Shown piece by piece: positions 32,061 through 43,990 of a stretch of 64,000 nt of DNA (position 1 is the first letter of the stretch; each line of letters starts with the position of its first letter). The position numbers were made by a program, and so were the translations under genes. The stretch covers positions 566,482,140 through 566,546,139 of the forward strand of contig CM040121.1 of the NCBI GenBank assembly GCA_022559845.1, written 5' to 3'. This stretch comes from Amorphophallus konjac. Lineage: Eukaryota; Streptophyta; Magnoliopsida; Alismatales; Araceae. The notes beneath the pieces were generated by a model. It was not told where the DNA came from. It was given only the letters and a program-made list of their open reading frames with translations, and made no database searches.

Positions 32061-32221
32061 TAAGTACAATAGTGGATTTTGTCAAAATCTTTTGTTATGC
32101 AACGGTATTGGTTCTTGGCTCCAAATATATAGACCCTTCAGACAATAGCTCACTTGATTAAAAGTCTCCTGCACATATATATTTACCCTCGAGGAATTTT
32201 ATCTGATCACATATTTAATCC

Positions 32222-32246
32222 GAGAGAGAGAGAGAGAGAGAGAGAT
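32222..32246 (+). repeat. (GA)n microsatellite
   Basis: About twelve GA dinucleotides, followed by two copies of GCGTGACCCA about 18 bp apart. Confidence 0.85.
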
Positions 32247-34299
32247 ATGCGTGACCCAAAATTTTTGCGTGACCCAATATTTTTTGATTCATCAAATTTC
32301 TCGCCACATAAAAATAAAAAAAATATCCTACGTGTATATAACATATAGACATCTTGACCTCCCGTGCACGGTGAGTGGGTGACCACAATCCCATAGAAAT
32401 TAATGGCAGCACAATTATTGACATAGACCTATCCATTTCTATGTTCTGTCTAGCACTGCCGTATCTTCACTTTAGCGTCGGTAGGTGACCCAGAAAGTAA
32501 CGGAGGACGTCTAGTCATTTTACAACATTTATGGAGAGATTGGTATATACACCGTACACGTGGGCCTGTAGCTTACGATGTGTATGCATGTCCACTCGTC
32601 TTTTTCAAACAATTCAAAAGGTCTAATGGTTGCTAAATTAACTTAACTTGCCTGCCTAGAACTGCCATACCCTCCATAACTATCATTTGTACCTCAATAA
32701 TAAGTAACATCATTTCATTTACAACAGGATTTCCATATCGTTCAAGTTGATGAAATATATATTCTGTTGAAACTGTGAAATATAAGATATTAGAGAGAAG
32801 CGACATGAAAGTTTTGAGGAGCATGTATGTTGTCATTTTGATTGTGTGAGGAGATTAGATAAGATTATGTTAATGTATTTTAATCTTAATCTACCTACAA
32901 GTAAGTTAAAAAATGACCAATTAATAATGGTGAAGATATGTATGCTGGAATATATATATATATATACACACACACGTATGTATACATGTATAAATATGAT
33001 AATAAATAAATATGAGAGTACAGAATAAAGTAAGATAGATTCTGATCATCCAATTATCCCTTTTAAAATTTTCAATTTTCTCTCCTCTGTACAAATATAT
33101 ATGTTGCAGTCCTGACTTGTATATCATATCTTGCCATACCCAAGTGTAAAATACCATTTTGTGACTGCCACGTGCATTCCTGAGCATCGAACACGTTGTA
33201 GTAGTAAAAATAATAATAATTTTATGTTTTGTATTTATTGCGATCTTAACCCAATATATTGCAGTTATTTCCTGTGGTTGTAACATGTTATTTTTTATAT
33301 TTAATACAACATCAAAAATATTAAACTGGTTAATTTATCAATGGAATATGGTTCATATAAAGGTCAGTTATTCCAAATGTCTGAGGTAAACCCTTTTTGA
33401 CTGAAAATTCTTTCTAGATAATTGAGAAAATAATGTTAGCATGCAATCATCTATATATGTCTTTGAGATTTTGAAGAAAAAAAATCGAGAAGACGAACAC
33501 ATCAGATTGGGTCCCCATACAAGTTTAATTGGCTTGGAGGATCATTTTATTTATACAAAACTTATCCATTAGTTATACAAAAGATAATGATTATATATAT
33601 TAATTAATTAGTTGTACAAAACTTATTCAGTAGCCTCGATCAATTAAAGGAAAGATAATCTTGCTGATGCCAATTCAATATATATATGTCCTATGCAACT
33701 AACACTAACAAAAGAATTTAGTGACCAGCATGATGATGCATCTTTTTTTGGTAATTATGATCATGCATCTCGATCACATTAAAAAAATATTCATCAACTG
33801 TAATAGTTATACTTAAATTTCACTTGAATACAAAAACTAACAATCAAATCTTTTGACTTTAATTCACGTTTTTCTTGAAATTATTTGACATTCCTTTTAA
33901 AAAAGAAAATGTCTCTAATCCAACCCTAGTGCTTTAAACGATTGATTCCAAATGGTCTACCTCTTCTTTTTTAGAAAGGAACATTCAAATTGGATTGCTC
34001 ATACCATTCAGCTCAAAAACCTTTTTTTTTACAAATAAAAGAATATTAGTTTATCACACTTCATCACTTTTTTACTACATTTATCTAGAGATATCCGATT
34101 AATCGGAAGATTCACATTAAATAGTTCTTATTTAACTTTATTTAACAGCTGATAAATTTTAAAAAAAATCATTTGATCAAATAATCGAATAACTGTCACT
34201 AAAGATGAAAAAAGTAAGTAAAGAAAAAACAAATAAGAAGAGGAATAGACAAACCACAGCTGGAACTACTGCAGTTTGTAGTGAGAGGATCCTCGTCCA

Positions 34300-34501
34300 G
34301 GATTGATTCCATGTGACAGAGAACCCACAAGACAAAACGTGGGCACTGTTAAAAAAGGGAGGTCATGGGCACCTCTCCTTCAACTCCTGTGTGAGCTCGC
34401 TTCCTCATGCCCTTCTGTCTCCCTCCTGCTCTCTTCTCCCTCCCCATCAGACTACAACGTCAACCCAGTGCTCCCCTGATACATGGCAGCTTCACAATCA
34501 C
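34300..34501 (+). other. Probable 5' non-coding exon of LOL1 gene
   Basis: Pyrimidine-rich sequence typical of a plant leader ends at TCACAATCACAG, followed by GTCTCT, a good splice donor. The next acceptor CTTATCACAG at 35787 would join it to the coding exon, giving a leader intron of about 1.3 kb. The transcription start is not determined and the left edge is approximate. Confidence 0.4.
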
Positions 34502-34529
34502 AGGTCTCTCTCTCTCTCTCTCTCTCTCT
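34502..34529 (+). repeat. (TC)n microsatellite at intron start
   Basis: A TC tract begins directly at the proposed splice donor of the leader intron. CT-rich leader tracts are common in plant genes. Confidence 0.8.
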
Positions 34530-35789
34530 GTTTACACACAGACACACCACACTTCACACAGCCTCCCCCGGGCCTCCACGACCGGTAGAGAATGCTCCTC
34601 ATGGTCGACGAAACTCCACTGCCTTTCTTTTCAGGAGTAGCAGGGAAAAAGGATAATTTTTCTCTGTAGAACTTGTGGTTCTTGTTGCTCTTCATCTTTG
34701 CTTCCTTTTGCTCTAGCCATGGTATTGAGCACCTGGTAATACTTGGGTGGGGCAGAAGTTGGGAAGCAAAATGCTACTCTGCTCGTGAATGGGCCACATT
34801 ACTTACTTTACCCGGTTTCCTGTTTTCAACCGTTTGAAACTTGGTCCTCTGTTCAGCTGGTTCTGTCTTGTATTCTCTCTTTTAAATGGGAGTCCAACGT
34901 AGTTCATTTTCATACTTGAAATCAAACGAATCCTCAATCCACTGACGTGGAAAATTGTGGCCTACCTCGGCGATCGAGGAGTTCACAATTCTCAGATGAG
35001 ATCCAGCAAATTCTAACTTCATCTCGCTGATTCAGGAATCCTTTCCCGATATAAAACCCAGCAAATTTCAAGTCAAGAGCCAGTGAAACACATAGTTTCA
35101 CGAGTGAGAAAACCAAAAAAAAGAAAGAAAAAAGAACCATTGGTGGGGGTTTGAATTCAAACGCACATTTCACTGACCACCCATTGAGCCCTTCAACATG
35201 TCACTACTTTTCCTTCCCCACCGCACATCTTCCATTGTGCGTCAGGCTCTGCTGTTGTCTTTTGCAGTTGGGTCTTCCCGGTGAAAATTTCCATCGTGTG
35301 GCATTCTTATCTCTTGGAACCTCCTGTTTATTGGAAAGCTGGGTTTTGGAGCAACTGGAGATGCAACCTTTTTTCTGTTTGTTCCGGTGTGGAACCATGG
35401 ACATCTGCATTCTCTCATTGACTCATTCTCGTCTCTCTTTATTTCTCCTTTCCAAGAAGCTTTTCTAGGGTATCGTAGTTTCCTGCTATTTATTGAGATT
35501 TTGCTTCAGTAATCATGATTCAAGGCCTTCCCTTGGTGTCATTTTATGAATATCCTTTGGTTTTTAAAATTTTCACCTTGGTACTTTCAGGCCTATGCTC
35601 CTCTTTTCGTTGTTTCTAGGCATGACTTAGGATTCAGAGTTCGAAAAGAATGCACATCACGGATCTAGACACATGGGTACTTCGGTTATTCTGGTTATTC
35701 ATACGCCAACCAGCCACAAAATTTGCCTGTTTTCTTCGTTTCTTGTCACTGCTCGTTCAGCTCTGTAATACCTTTTGCTTATCACAGAT

Positions 35790-35828
35790 ATGGAGGCCAT
35801 AGTTTGGTGTCGGTGCTCTTTCGTGTGA
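35790..35828 (+). CDS. Upstream ORF in LOL1 leader, 12 codons
   Basis: An ATG three bases after the proposed acceptor starts a 12-residue frame MEAIVWCRCSFV ending TGA at 35826-35828. It lies 53 bp before the main ATG and does not overlap it. It could lower translation of the main frame. The context of its ATG is unremarkable. Confidence 0.4.
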   Translation: MEAIVWCRCSFV

Positions 35829-35881
35829 AGCTACGTCCTTGAAGAAGAGTGGGGGAGGACACTTGAACTCATTTAAAGGAA

Positions 35882-36142
35882 ATGCCGGTTCCTCTTGCTC
35901 CATATCCAGCTCCCGTCCCGGTGCCATTCACCCCATCAAACGGTAGCTTCTACTCTGACTCTCTCCAAGTTTTGGGTTGGTTAATTGCTTGGGTCCATGT
36001 CGAGATTTTTCTTGAATATCTGCCAAGTATCACGGATCAGAATCTTGTCATATGCGAGACTGTGAACCCGCATTTTACCATTTTATGGGTTGCCCGAATT
36101 TCAGCTTGGCTACTCTTGCTTGAGAATTCAATCCTATGCTAC

Positions 36143-36183
<41 letters not shown>

Positions 36184-37974
36184 ATGCCTGCTTAGCTAAG
36201 TTCCAAGTCCATTTGCGAGTCATTTTTGTGATTAATGAGTCAAATCTGTGATTTTGGATTACTTGGTTGTCTCTGACGCCAACTTGCCAATGGGTCGTAT
36301 CAACAACATCCTGCTGAGAACATATAGACAGCCCCGTGGAATCTTAGAATATTTCGTAACATCAAAACCTGCAAAGGCATCATAAGAAGCGCAGGGACTG
36401 ACTGCCGAGTGTTGCAGCCGGCTGACTGTGATCGAGTGTCTGCTCGTGTTTTCATGGAAAATGTTTGTTTTAGTTTAACTTTCTCTTTCTTCTTCTTTGA
36501 TGATTGCGGTCCAGTACTATATTCTCCTCTTTGTTATATATATGGACGTCTTTTTTTCCCTATCAAAATATTTTAACAATGCTCGTTCGTTCGTAGGTGC
36601 ACAAAGCCAACTAGTTTGCTCTGGATGTCGAAATCTCCTCCTTTATCCCCTTGGAGCAACATCAGTATGCTGTGCTGTCTGCAATGCGGTGACTCCAGTC
36701 CCACCACCTGGTATGCTTGATGGCTTGCAAACAAGATGTTCTTTTGATCCCATAAAAAGATTTACTTGTTCGTAAACGTACCCATAAATTTTGACTCACT
36801 TTTTTTTTAAGCATGCCCAGCACAAAACAACTCCGATACCTCCCAGGATTCCTGATTTAATCTGTATGTAACATAAGGACCAAGGAAATGTGTTCTAGTG
36901 TGTGCTCTCAGTAGCACTTAATTAATTACCACTCCATCATCTACATTAAGCCTTTGGAATATGGTACATGTCTGTAAACGGTGCAGTAAACCCCATTTTT
37001 CTGTCGTTCCATTGGCCTCGTGGTTCAATGCCTCCCAGCCCCCAGTGCCGGCTTTTGGAGCAAACCAACACTACCCATGGGCCTGACCAGCCCCTTTGCT
37101 TTGTTCTTTCATCCATCTTCTCCCCTAGACCTAGTGTTGGAGGAGTGTGGAGTCGGATCCTTATCTTAGTTGATTTTTTCTCGTCCTTACGTGGATCAGG
37201 TTCTAGAGATATTATTATAATAGTATCTATGGCGTGTTACCCTAGGCGTGCTCCTTATATTTAAGACAACAACTCTTGAAACTGTGCATTCTTTCTGTGA
37301 AAAGAAAGAGAACTCGTTACGGTCGAAGACATATGAAAGGCACATCGCCTCTCTGAACCACAAAAAAATCTTCTTTGTTCGTGTGGTTTGATCCTTTTTT
37401 CCCCTCTCTTTCTTCTTCCTCTACCTTTGTCCATCGTTACAGGTATACTCCAGTTACTTCACACCTAGCCCACCCGGAACTTTTGATCCAGCCCCTTACA
37501 TACCTGACATGCACAATGGGTACTCACCAACGAGCCACTCCCCTGAGTGTGTGGGTTCTAATATTCGTCGCTTAAAGTGTTGTACGCCTTTTGATCGGAG
37601 AGTGCTAGATACAATTTACCTGACTCTAGTCCACCTTGTATATTTTCCTGAAAATTAGTTAACTTTAGTAAATACACAATGTGTCTCGATCATGTTGGGC
37701 AAATATTACGGACGATATGTGAAAAAGAGTGCTAGAGATGTCTTTGTACGTGTTAATTGTTAGCAATTATTATCAATGACATGGTTCCTCTTCACTCATT
37801 GTCTTGTCAAAATTTGTGGACTTTGCGACAGGCACGGAAATGGCTCAATTGCGTTGTGGTGGCTGCCACACACTTCTGATGTACATTCGTGGCGCAACAA
37901 GTGTGCAATGTTCTTGTTGCCACACAATTAACCTGGCATTAGAAGGTGAGGATATTCCTGTTGATCATGGCTAA
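35882..37974 (+). CDS. LOL1: LSD1-like zinc-finger protein (LOL1 type), 3' part missing
   Basis: LSD1/LOL proteins are plant nuclear regulators of cell death and oxidative stress built from CxxC zinc fingers. Coding exons are 35882-35942 ([20 protein letters not shown]), 36597-36710 and 37832-37945, with GT-AG borders throughout. Exon two encodes finger one ([20 protein letters not shown], then CAVCNAVT). Exon three encodes finger two ([20 protein letters not shown], then CSCCHTIN). Both finger exons are 114 nt and phase 1, as expected from exon duplication. LOL1 proteins normally have a third finger; no matching exon was found downstream. Without splicing, reading runs on for [10 protein letters not shown] and stops at 37972, before AATAAA at 38102. 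Family identity is secure; the 3' structure is not. LOL1 is assigned by resemblance to remembered homologues. Confidence 0.85.
36143..36179. repeat. (TA)n microsatellite in intron
   Basis: A TA tract of about 36 bp within the intron between the first two coding exons. Confidence 0.9.
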
Positions 37975-38101
37975 TGTCTCATGGAATTACTTTTATGCTT
38001 ATGAAGAAGATGATACTAGCTAATAGTTCTCTACTCCGAGAATATGAGACAAACTTTGATTGGAATTTGACTTCCTGTTTCTTCAGCTTCTTTGCATGCC
38101 C

Positions 38102-38107
38102 AATAAA
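38102..38107 (+). terminator. Candidate polyadenylation signal of LOL1
   Basis: AATAAA lies about 130 bp after the read-through stop at 37972-37974 and just before a long CT tract. It would allow a short two-finger transcript. Confidence 0.35.
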
Positions 38108-38109
38108 AT

Positions 38110-38129
38110 CTCTCTCTCTCTCTCCCTCC

Positions 38130-38162
<33 letters not shown>

Positions 38163-38182
38163 CGCGCGCGCGCGCGCGCAAT
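38110..38182. repeat. Compound (CT)n(GT)n(GC)n microsatellite
   Basis: A CT tract passes into GT and then GC dinucleotides without a break. Confidence 0.9.
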
Positions 38183-39130
38183 GAATCTGATCAAGTAAAG
38201 TTCTGGTCTTGCATGATATGATACCATAATACCATCCCACCGAAATTTATGGTGATTCCCACAGGAAACAAATAGAAATGACCTGAGGAAAAAGACCTCG
38301 ATGAAGTATGATTGAAGTAGCTTCTTATTTGATCAGCCATCTACCAACCTCTGAGTATTCAGAGGGCAGCAATCGCAAACACAATGTGTATATAATACTC
38401 CCTCTGAAGGCTCCTCTGGATGGTTGAAAATCAAAGTAGCCTAGGTTTGAGTCTAATGTATTGTTCTACTTGTTGGACCGAAATGTGACTAACACAAGAT
38501 GGGGGTGAATTGGATTTAATGAAAATTATCGTTATTTTAAACTAATCTAGCACTATAATTTAAGATGCTAGCTAAGCTAGATGGACACTATTGAGTACAA
38601 GCACAAAGAATGAGGGATGAGGAGAAATAGATCAATCACACCAATGGACAAGGATTCTTATAGTGGTTCATACTCCCTTTACAGACATGCGTCCACTTCC
38701 CCACACTCGTGCGGTGTTTGCCACACTAAGACCAAGCTTGCAAGTAAAATACACAACACACACAATGAGGAACATCATCACTACGGTGCAAAAAGCACCT
38801 CCACGCACACACTCGAAACATCCACACACACACACAAGATGCTAACACGCCCAAACACACAATATTTCAATAAAACACAAAGGAAATGAGAAATAGAAGT
38901 GATGGCCCGACATGACGCTTGAAGCATGCCTCCTTGATGCAACCGTCGGGAGGATGGAAGGTTTTCACCGGCAACCTTCTTTACCCTTCTCAAGCTCCCT
39001 TTGCTTAGAATGCAAATTGAAGCACCAAAGAGGAGCAATGGTGAGGAGGAGAAGAAACCCTAGAAGCACTCAAAAATCTCCTCCTCTCTCTTTCTCTTCT
39101 AGTAGCCCTCAAAAGGAGAAAATCCTTCTT

Positions 39131-39140
39131 ATTTATCCTC
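39131..39140 (-). promoter_or_regulatory. TATA-like box of SIRE-type LTR
   Basis: GAGGATAAATAAG on the minus strand, followed downstream by GA-rich leader-like sequence. Confidence 0.35.
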
Positions 39141-39202
39141 TTTCACACTGGCCTCTTGTACTTGTGAAATTAGAGAAGGTAAGATCTCAAACGTTCAAAA
39201 AC

Positions 39203-39607
39203 TAGGCCTGTCAATGGATACGGATATTATCCGGATCGCTTCGATTCGTATTCGTTTTTTCGGATACGGATAATATCCGAATTTAAATCGGAGCGGATAC
39301 GGATATTATAATATTCGCTTTGAAAAATATCCGTCCGTAATATTATATATCATATAATACATATTTTTAAATAGTATATTATAAAATAAATGATATTATA
39401 TTGAAATTTAGATATTTTATAGTTGTATTTTAATTTAAAATTTATTTTATATATTTTTGACATTTTATAATTATATTTTATATACTTTTAATATTTTATA
39501 ATTATATTTATATACTTTTAAATTCGAATCGGATAATTCGGATTTTAAAACGGAGCGGATACGGATAGTCAGATATTCGCTTCGTATCCGCTCCGTTGAC
39601 AGGTCTA
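39203..39607. mobile_element. hAT-like MITE 1
   Basis: Ends TAGGCCTGTCAATGGA and CGTTGACAGGTCTA are inverted repeats, and the 8-bp TSD TCAAAAAC is perfect on both sides (39195-39202, 39608-39615). Eight-base TSDs and TAGnnnTG ends are typical of hAT. The interior repeats GGATATTATCCGGAT-like words and a very AT-rich core; there is no transposase. Confidence 0.9.
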
Positions 39608-39689
39608 TCAAAAACCTTGGATGGGCCAAAAAGTAGAGAAGTAGGTATTGGTTTTACCCTTATGGGTCGACCAATTCGACACTATGGGT

Positions 39690-40265
39690 TAGACCTGTAA
39701 ACGGAGTGGATACGGAGCGCGATAGTCTGATATCCAAATTCGTATCCGATTATAATCGGTCGGATATCCGAATCCGACATATTCTATTAGAGTGTATTTT
39801 TGTCACTATCCGAATCCGAATTCGACGGATATTATCCGGATTCGGATATATCCGACTATCCGATTAAAGTGTAATCGAATAGTCGAATATCATCCGGATT
39901 CGGATATATCCGACTATCCGATTAGGTATAAGAATATGTTATATGTTCATAGTTTTTAGTTTTTAAATATATAAATATATATAATGAATTAAAAATATAA
40001 TAAATATAAAATATGATTATTAACTGAAAAATCTGAGAGCCAACCTAAAGTGATTCATGTATAATATCAAAAAAACTCAAATTTATATTCGGTTGGATAA
40101 TATCCGACACGGATATCTCAATATCCGAATTCGTATCCGATTAATAATCGGATATCCGATATCCGATTAAATTATCCGTCGGATATTTTATTCAGATAAT
40201 TATCCGATTAAACGAATACGAATTCGAATTCGGTTCGAATTTTAAACGGATAATTGCCAGGCCTA
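39690..40265. mobile_element. hAT-like MITE 2
   Basis: Ends TAGACCTGTAAAC and GCCAGGCCTA form imperfect inverted repeats, with the perfect 8-bp TSD CTATGGGT (39682-39689, 40266-40273). The interior is full of CGGATATCCG-like words on both strands. Non-coding. Confidence 0.9.
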
Positions 40266-41039
40266 CTATGGGTCGACTTATAGTCACTTGTTGACACCTA
40301 AAAAGTTGCCATCTATAACAGCAGACCCCGTATCGAGTAAAGAAGAAAAGAAAGAAGATGAAAAAGAAGGAAAAGAAGAAAAGAAAGAAAAATCAGAGGT
40401 GCCATGTCTGCACTTTCACCCGACTTGTCATACGGCACCATCGTCAAAGTTCCAACCGGTCACTCGGCACTGGCAGAGGAGAAGAAGAAGAACAAAAATT
40501 AAAGAAGAAAAAAAGAGGAGAGAGGTGGGAGCCCCATCCGGTCCCCCTTGCTCGAATCTTGTTGACATATAAAATTTGGACACCATAATATATCACGATA
40601 CGATAGGAATCGTGGGAAATCAATGTGTTCCTGAGATACACTGCCGAAGGCTCGACTGTGAGAGCCCGACAGCGAAGAAACAGAAGGAAAGGTCAGAACG
40701 GCCAATTTTGTATGATGGTGGTACCATGTTTGATCGTCGTGGTCTGAAGTGTGGAAGCCCGGGGCGTCAAAGAAGAGAGAGAACAAAGGGGGGGGATATG
40801 AGAAGAAAGAAACGAAGAAGAAAAGAAAAGAAGCAAAAGAAGGACAAGGAAAAAATAGAAGAAGAAAAGAGGCAGAAGAAAAAGAAAAAGAAGAAAGAAA
40901 AAAAAAGGAGGGGGGGTGTTACGGCAGCACCCTCTCCCTTCTTTATCAACACAATATTTAATAGAGCCTCCTCTTTGAACATTTAATGCTCACACAGTAC
41001 CCCCTTTTTGATGAGTTAAACCCCTCCATATGGCAGTAG

Positions 41040-41200
41040 GTTTGCAACCCATCCGGCAGCCCTTCTAACATCTTAAACGGCAGAAGCGGCACCAACCGGC
41101 AGGTCTTGACCTCATCCGGCAGCACACTAAGTGCTGAACCGACAGCGCGTTCCCCTTCCTTCATCCGGCGGTTGCAGGCTGCGTGATCCGACAGCAGTAG
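41040..41200 (+). repeat. CCGGCAGC word array, left part
   Basis: Words such as CATCCGGCAGC, ACCGGCAGG and ATCCGACAGC recur every 20-40 bp. The array is cut at 41202 by the copia insertion and resumes at about 48480. Confidence 0.65.
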
Positions 41201-41201
41201 C

Positions 41202-41326
41202 TGTTGGGCATTCAGCCCACCGGTCGACCGGCCGGGTATTTTCGGTCGATCGGAACCGGTCGACTGTCGGACCTTTTCAGGTCGACCGGTTTTCCCAGGG
41301 AGCTAAGATGCGATTTTTTCCCATCA
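41202..41326 (+). repeat. 5' LTR of Tnt1-like element, internally deleted
   Basis: Only 125 bp remain, from TGTTGGGCATTCAGCCC to CCCATCA, against 734 bp in the 3' LTR. The first 110 bp match (CCGGTCGACCGG words, then GGGAGCTAAGATGCG); about 600 bp including the TATA box are missing. LTRs are made identical, so this loss came after insertion. Confidence 0.8.
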
Positions 41327-41328
41327 AC

Positions 41329-41340
41329 TGGTATCAGAGC
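41329..41340 (+). promoter_or_regulatory. Primer-binding site, initiator tRNA-Met
   Basis: TGGTATCAGAGC is the standard copia primer-binding sequence, complementary to the 3' end of initiator methionine tRNA, two bases after the LTR end. Confidence 0.9.
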
Positions 41341-41379
41341 CACCTACAGGTTGTTTAGATCAGTTTTGATTATTTGTGT

Positions 41380-43990
41380 ATGAACATTGAGGCCGATAAC
41401 TCATCCTGCATGATTAGTTTAAACGGAAACAATTGGATGATATGGAAATCAAGAATGGAGGATCTCTTGTACTGCAAGGATCTGTATGGTCCATTGAAAG
41501 GAGATAGTGGAAAGCCCGCAACAACGTCACCCGATGACTGAAAAATGTTAGATCGGAAAACTGTCGGGTTTATTCGACAATGGCTCGATGATAGTGTTTT
41601 TCATCATGTCTCCACTGAGAGTTCTGCACACTCTCTATGGAAAAAGTTGGAGGGTCTTTATGAAAGAAAAACAACTGGAAATAAGCCTTTCCTGATTAGA
41701 AAACTTGTCAATTTGAAGTTTAAAGAGGGCACTTCTATTGCTGAGCATTTGAATAAAATGCAGAGTATTACTAATCAGTTATCCTCTATGAAGATGTCTC
41801 TTGATGATGAGTTGCAGGCATTGTTACTTCTCAGTTCATTGCCAGAAAGCTGGGAGACACTGGTGGTCTCTCTCAGCAATTCTGCACCAGATGGAGTTGT
41901 CTCCATGAGTCAAGTAACAAGCAGTTTGTTGAATGAAGAGTTGAGAAGAAAGAATTCATGAATTTCTCACAGTGATTCACAGGCACTCGTCTCAGAGAAT
42001 AGGGGAATGTCAAATTCCAGAGGGAGAGGAAATTCACAGAAGAACAGAAGTAAGTCAAGGCCAAGAAAGGACGTTACTTGCTACAACTGTGGAGAAAAAG
42101 GGCATTTCAAGAATCAGTGCATGCAACCGAAGAAGAACAAGAAAAAGGGAAAAGAAGTAGAGAATGCAGAGTCAAAAGAGAATGTCACAGCTACAGCACA
42201 ATGTGATGATTATTTGATTTTATCTACTTCTGATGATATTTTTTCTTGCGTATGCCAGGACCTCGAGTGGGTGATTGACACATGTGTTTCTTACCATGCT
42301 ACACCACAGAGGGAGTTCTTTGCCACCTACAAGGCTGGAAATTTTGGTGTCATCAAGATGGGCAACCATGAGACGGCAGACATCATTGGCATGAGCGACA
42401 TTCATATAAAGACCAATCTTGGTTGCAAGATGGTACTTAAGGATGTGAGGCATGTGGTTGATTTGAGGCTGAATTTAATTTCAGTTGGAAAGTTAGATGA
42501 TGAAGACTATGATAGCAGATTTCACAAGGGTAAATGGAAGCTTAGCAAGGGTTCTCTTGTTGTTGCTACTGGGAAGAAATGTCATACCTTATACAGGTTG
42601 CAGGTTCAAGCTTGTGGTGATCAGTTGAATGCTACTAAGAAAGATTTCAGTATGGAGTTGTGGCATAGGAGACTGGGACACATGAGCGAGAAGGGATTGC
42701 AGGTTCTTTCCAAGAAAGAAGTCTTACCAGACTTCAAAGGTACACATCTGAACTCATGTATTGATTGTTTGGCTGGAAAATAACATAGAGTTTCCTTTAC
42801 TAGTCCTGCATTATCTAGAAAGATGCATGCCTTGGATCGTGTCTATACAGATGTATGTGGCCCTTTAAAAATAAAAACTCCTGGTAGATCAATTAATGTT
42901 CCAGGTATCAGTGGTGCACTTTATTTTGTCACCTTTATAGATGATTTTTCAAGGAAAGTTTGGACTTATGCTTTGAAGACTAAAGATCAAATTATTGATG
43001 TTTTCAAGGAGTTTCATGCCAGGGTTGAAAGGGAGACAGAGAGACAGCTGAAATGCATAAGGTCAGATAATGGTGGTGAGTATACATGGTCGTTTAATGC
43101 TTATTGCAGGTCACAGGGCATTCAGCATGAGATGACAGTTCATGGTACACCTCAGCACAATGCAATTGCAGAGAGGATGAACCGCACTATCATGGAAAAG
43201 ATCAGATGTATGCTTTCACAAGTCAAGCTACCCAAAAGATTTTGGGATGAGACATTGAGGACTGCAGTTGATGTTATCAACTTGTCACCCTGTACAGCTC
43301 TAGATGGTGATGTCGATGAACACGTATGGTCAGGAAAAGATATCTTCTACAAGCACTTGAGAGTGTTTGGTTGTCGTGCATTTGCACATGTCCCAGACAT
43401 TGAAATGTCAAATTGGATGGTAAGACAAAAGAATGTATTTTTCTTGGGTACTCACGTGATGAATTTGGTTACAGGCTTTGGGATCCAGTAAAGCAGAAAG
43501 TATTCAGAAGAAGAGATGTGATTTTTTTTGAAGATCAAACCTTTGAAGATTTCAAGAAAAAGGTACCAGCCAAGGCTTCTGAAGAAGGCTTAGCAGATTG
43601 TGATTCAATTTCTCCTCCAGTATGTCAGGGTGATGGGGGAGATCAGTAGGAAGATGATGCAGAGGTAGATGCTGACTTACCTGCAGAACATGTAGAGCAG
43701 GAAGTAGATGAGGAGCAACCTCCTATAGAATCTCAGCTGAGAAGATCTTCTAGAGAACATCAACCTTCCAAAAGATATCCTACAAATGAGTATGTAATGC
43801 TTACTGATGCAGGTGAACCGAAGTGTTACCAAGAAGCAATGCAAAGTGAGCAGAAGAATGAGTGGTTAGAAGCTATGCAGGAAGAGATGGATGCTCTGCA
43901 GAAGAACCACACCTATGATTTGGTGCAACTACCAAAAGGGAGAAAGGCATTGAAGAACAAATGAGTTTTCAAATTGAAGACTCAGGAGCA
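41380..43990 (+). pseudogene. gag-pol: Copia gag-protease-integrase segment
   Basis: Starts MNIEADNSSCMISLNGNNW. The gag part includes KMLDRKTVGFIRQWLDDSVF and the zinc knuckle CYNCGEKGHFKNQC. The protease site reads WVIDTCVSYHAT, where D-S/T-G/A is expected, so the third active-site position is Cys. Integrase shows HHCC (LWHRRLGHMS, CIDCLAGK), then YTDVCGP, RSDNGGEY and AERMNRT (DDE present). TGA or TAA stops occur at about 41538, 41959, 42781, 43648 and 43962, mostly at Trp or Gln codons. A one-base deletion near 43405 shifts frame. The segment ends at the solo LTR. Confidence 0.9.

Larger units (their letters stand above)
30515..34290. other. AT-rich intergenic DNA upstream of the LOL1 gene
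   Basis: No protein domain is recognised in any frame. The stretch holds a GC-alternating tract near 30611, a dimeric MITE at 31487-32060, a GA tract at 32222 and several TA tracts. It probably includes the distal promoter of the downstream zinc-finger gene. Confidence 0.5.
38471..40288 (-). repeat. Distal part of SIRE-type 3' LTR
   Basis: On the minus strand this stretch ends CATTTCGGTCCAACA, a typical LTR end matching the start TGTTATC at 53624. It holds a TATA-like GAGGATAAAT (39131-39140, minus) and GTCGACCC words at about 39664 and 40273. These words also occur in the proximal LTR part at 53411-53450, which supports joining the two. Two hAT MITEs interrupt it. No TSD at 38471 could be checked. 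Confidence 0.6.

Noticed and set aside
37442..37575. An additional LOL1 exon after the CGTTACAG acceptor-like site
   Set aside because: The reading lacks zinc-finger or other LOL1 wording, and direct splicing of 36710 to 37832 gives the expected protein.
40288..40986. Lys/Glu-rich plus-strand frames
   Set aside because: GA-rich low-complexity part of E2; no domain.
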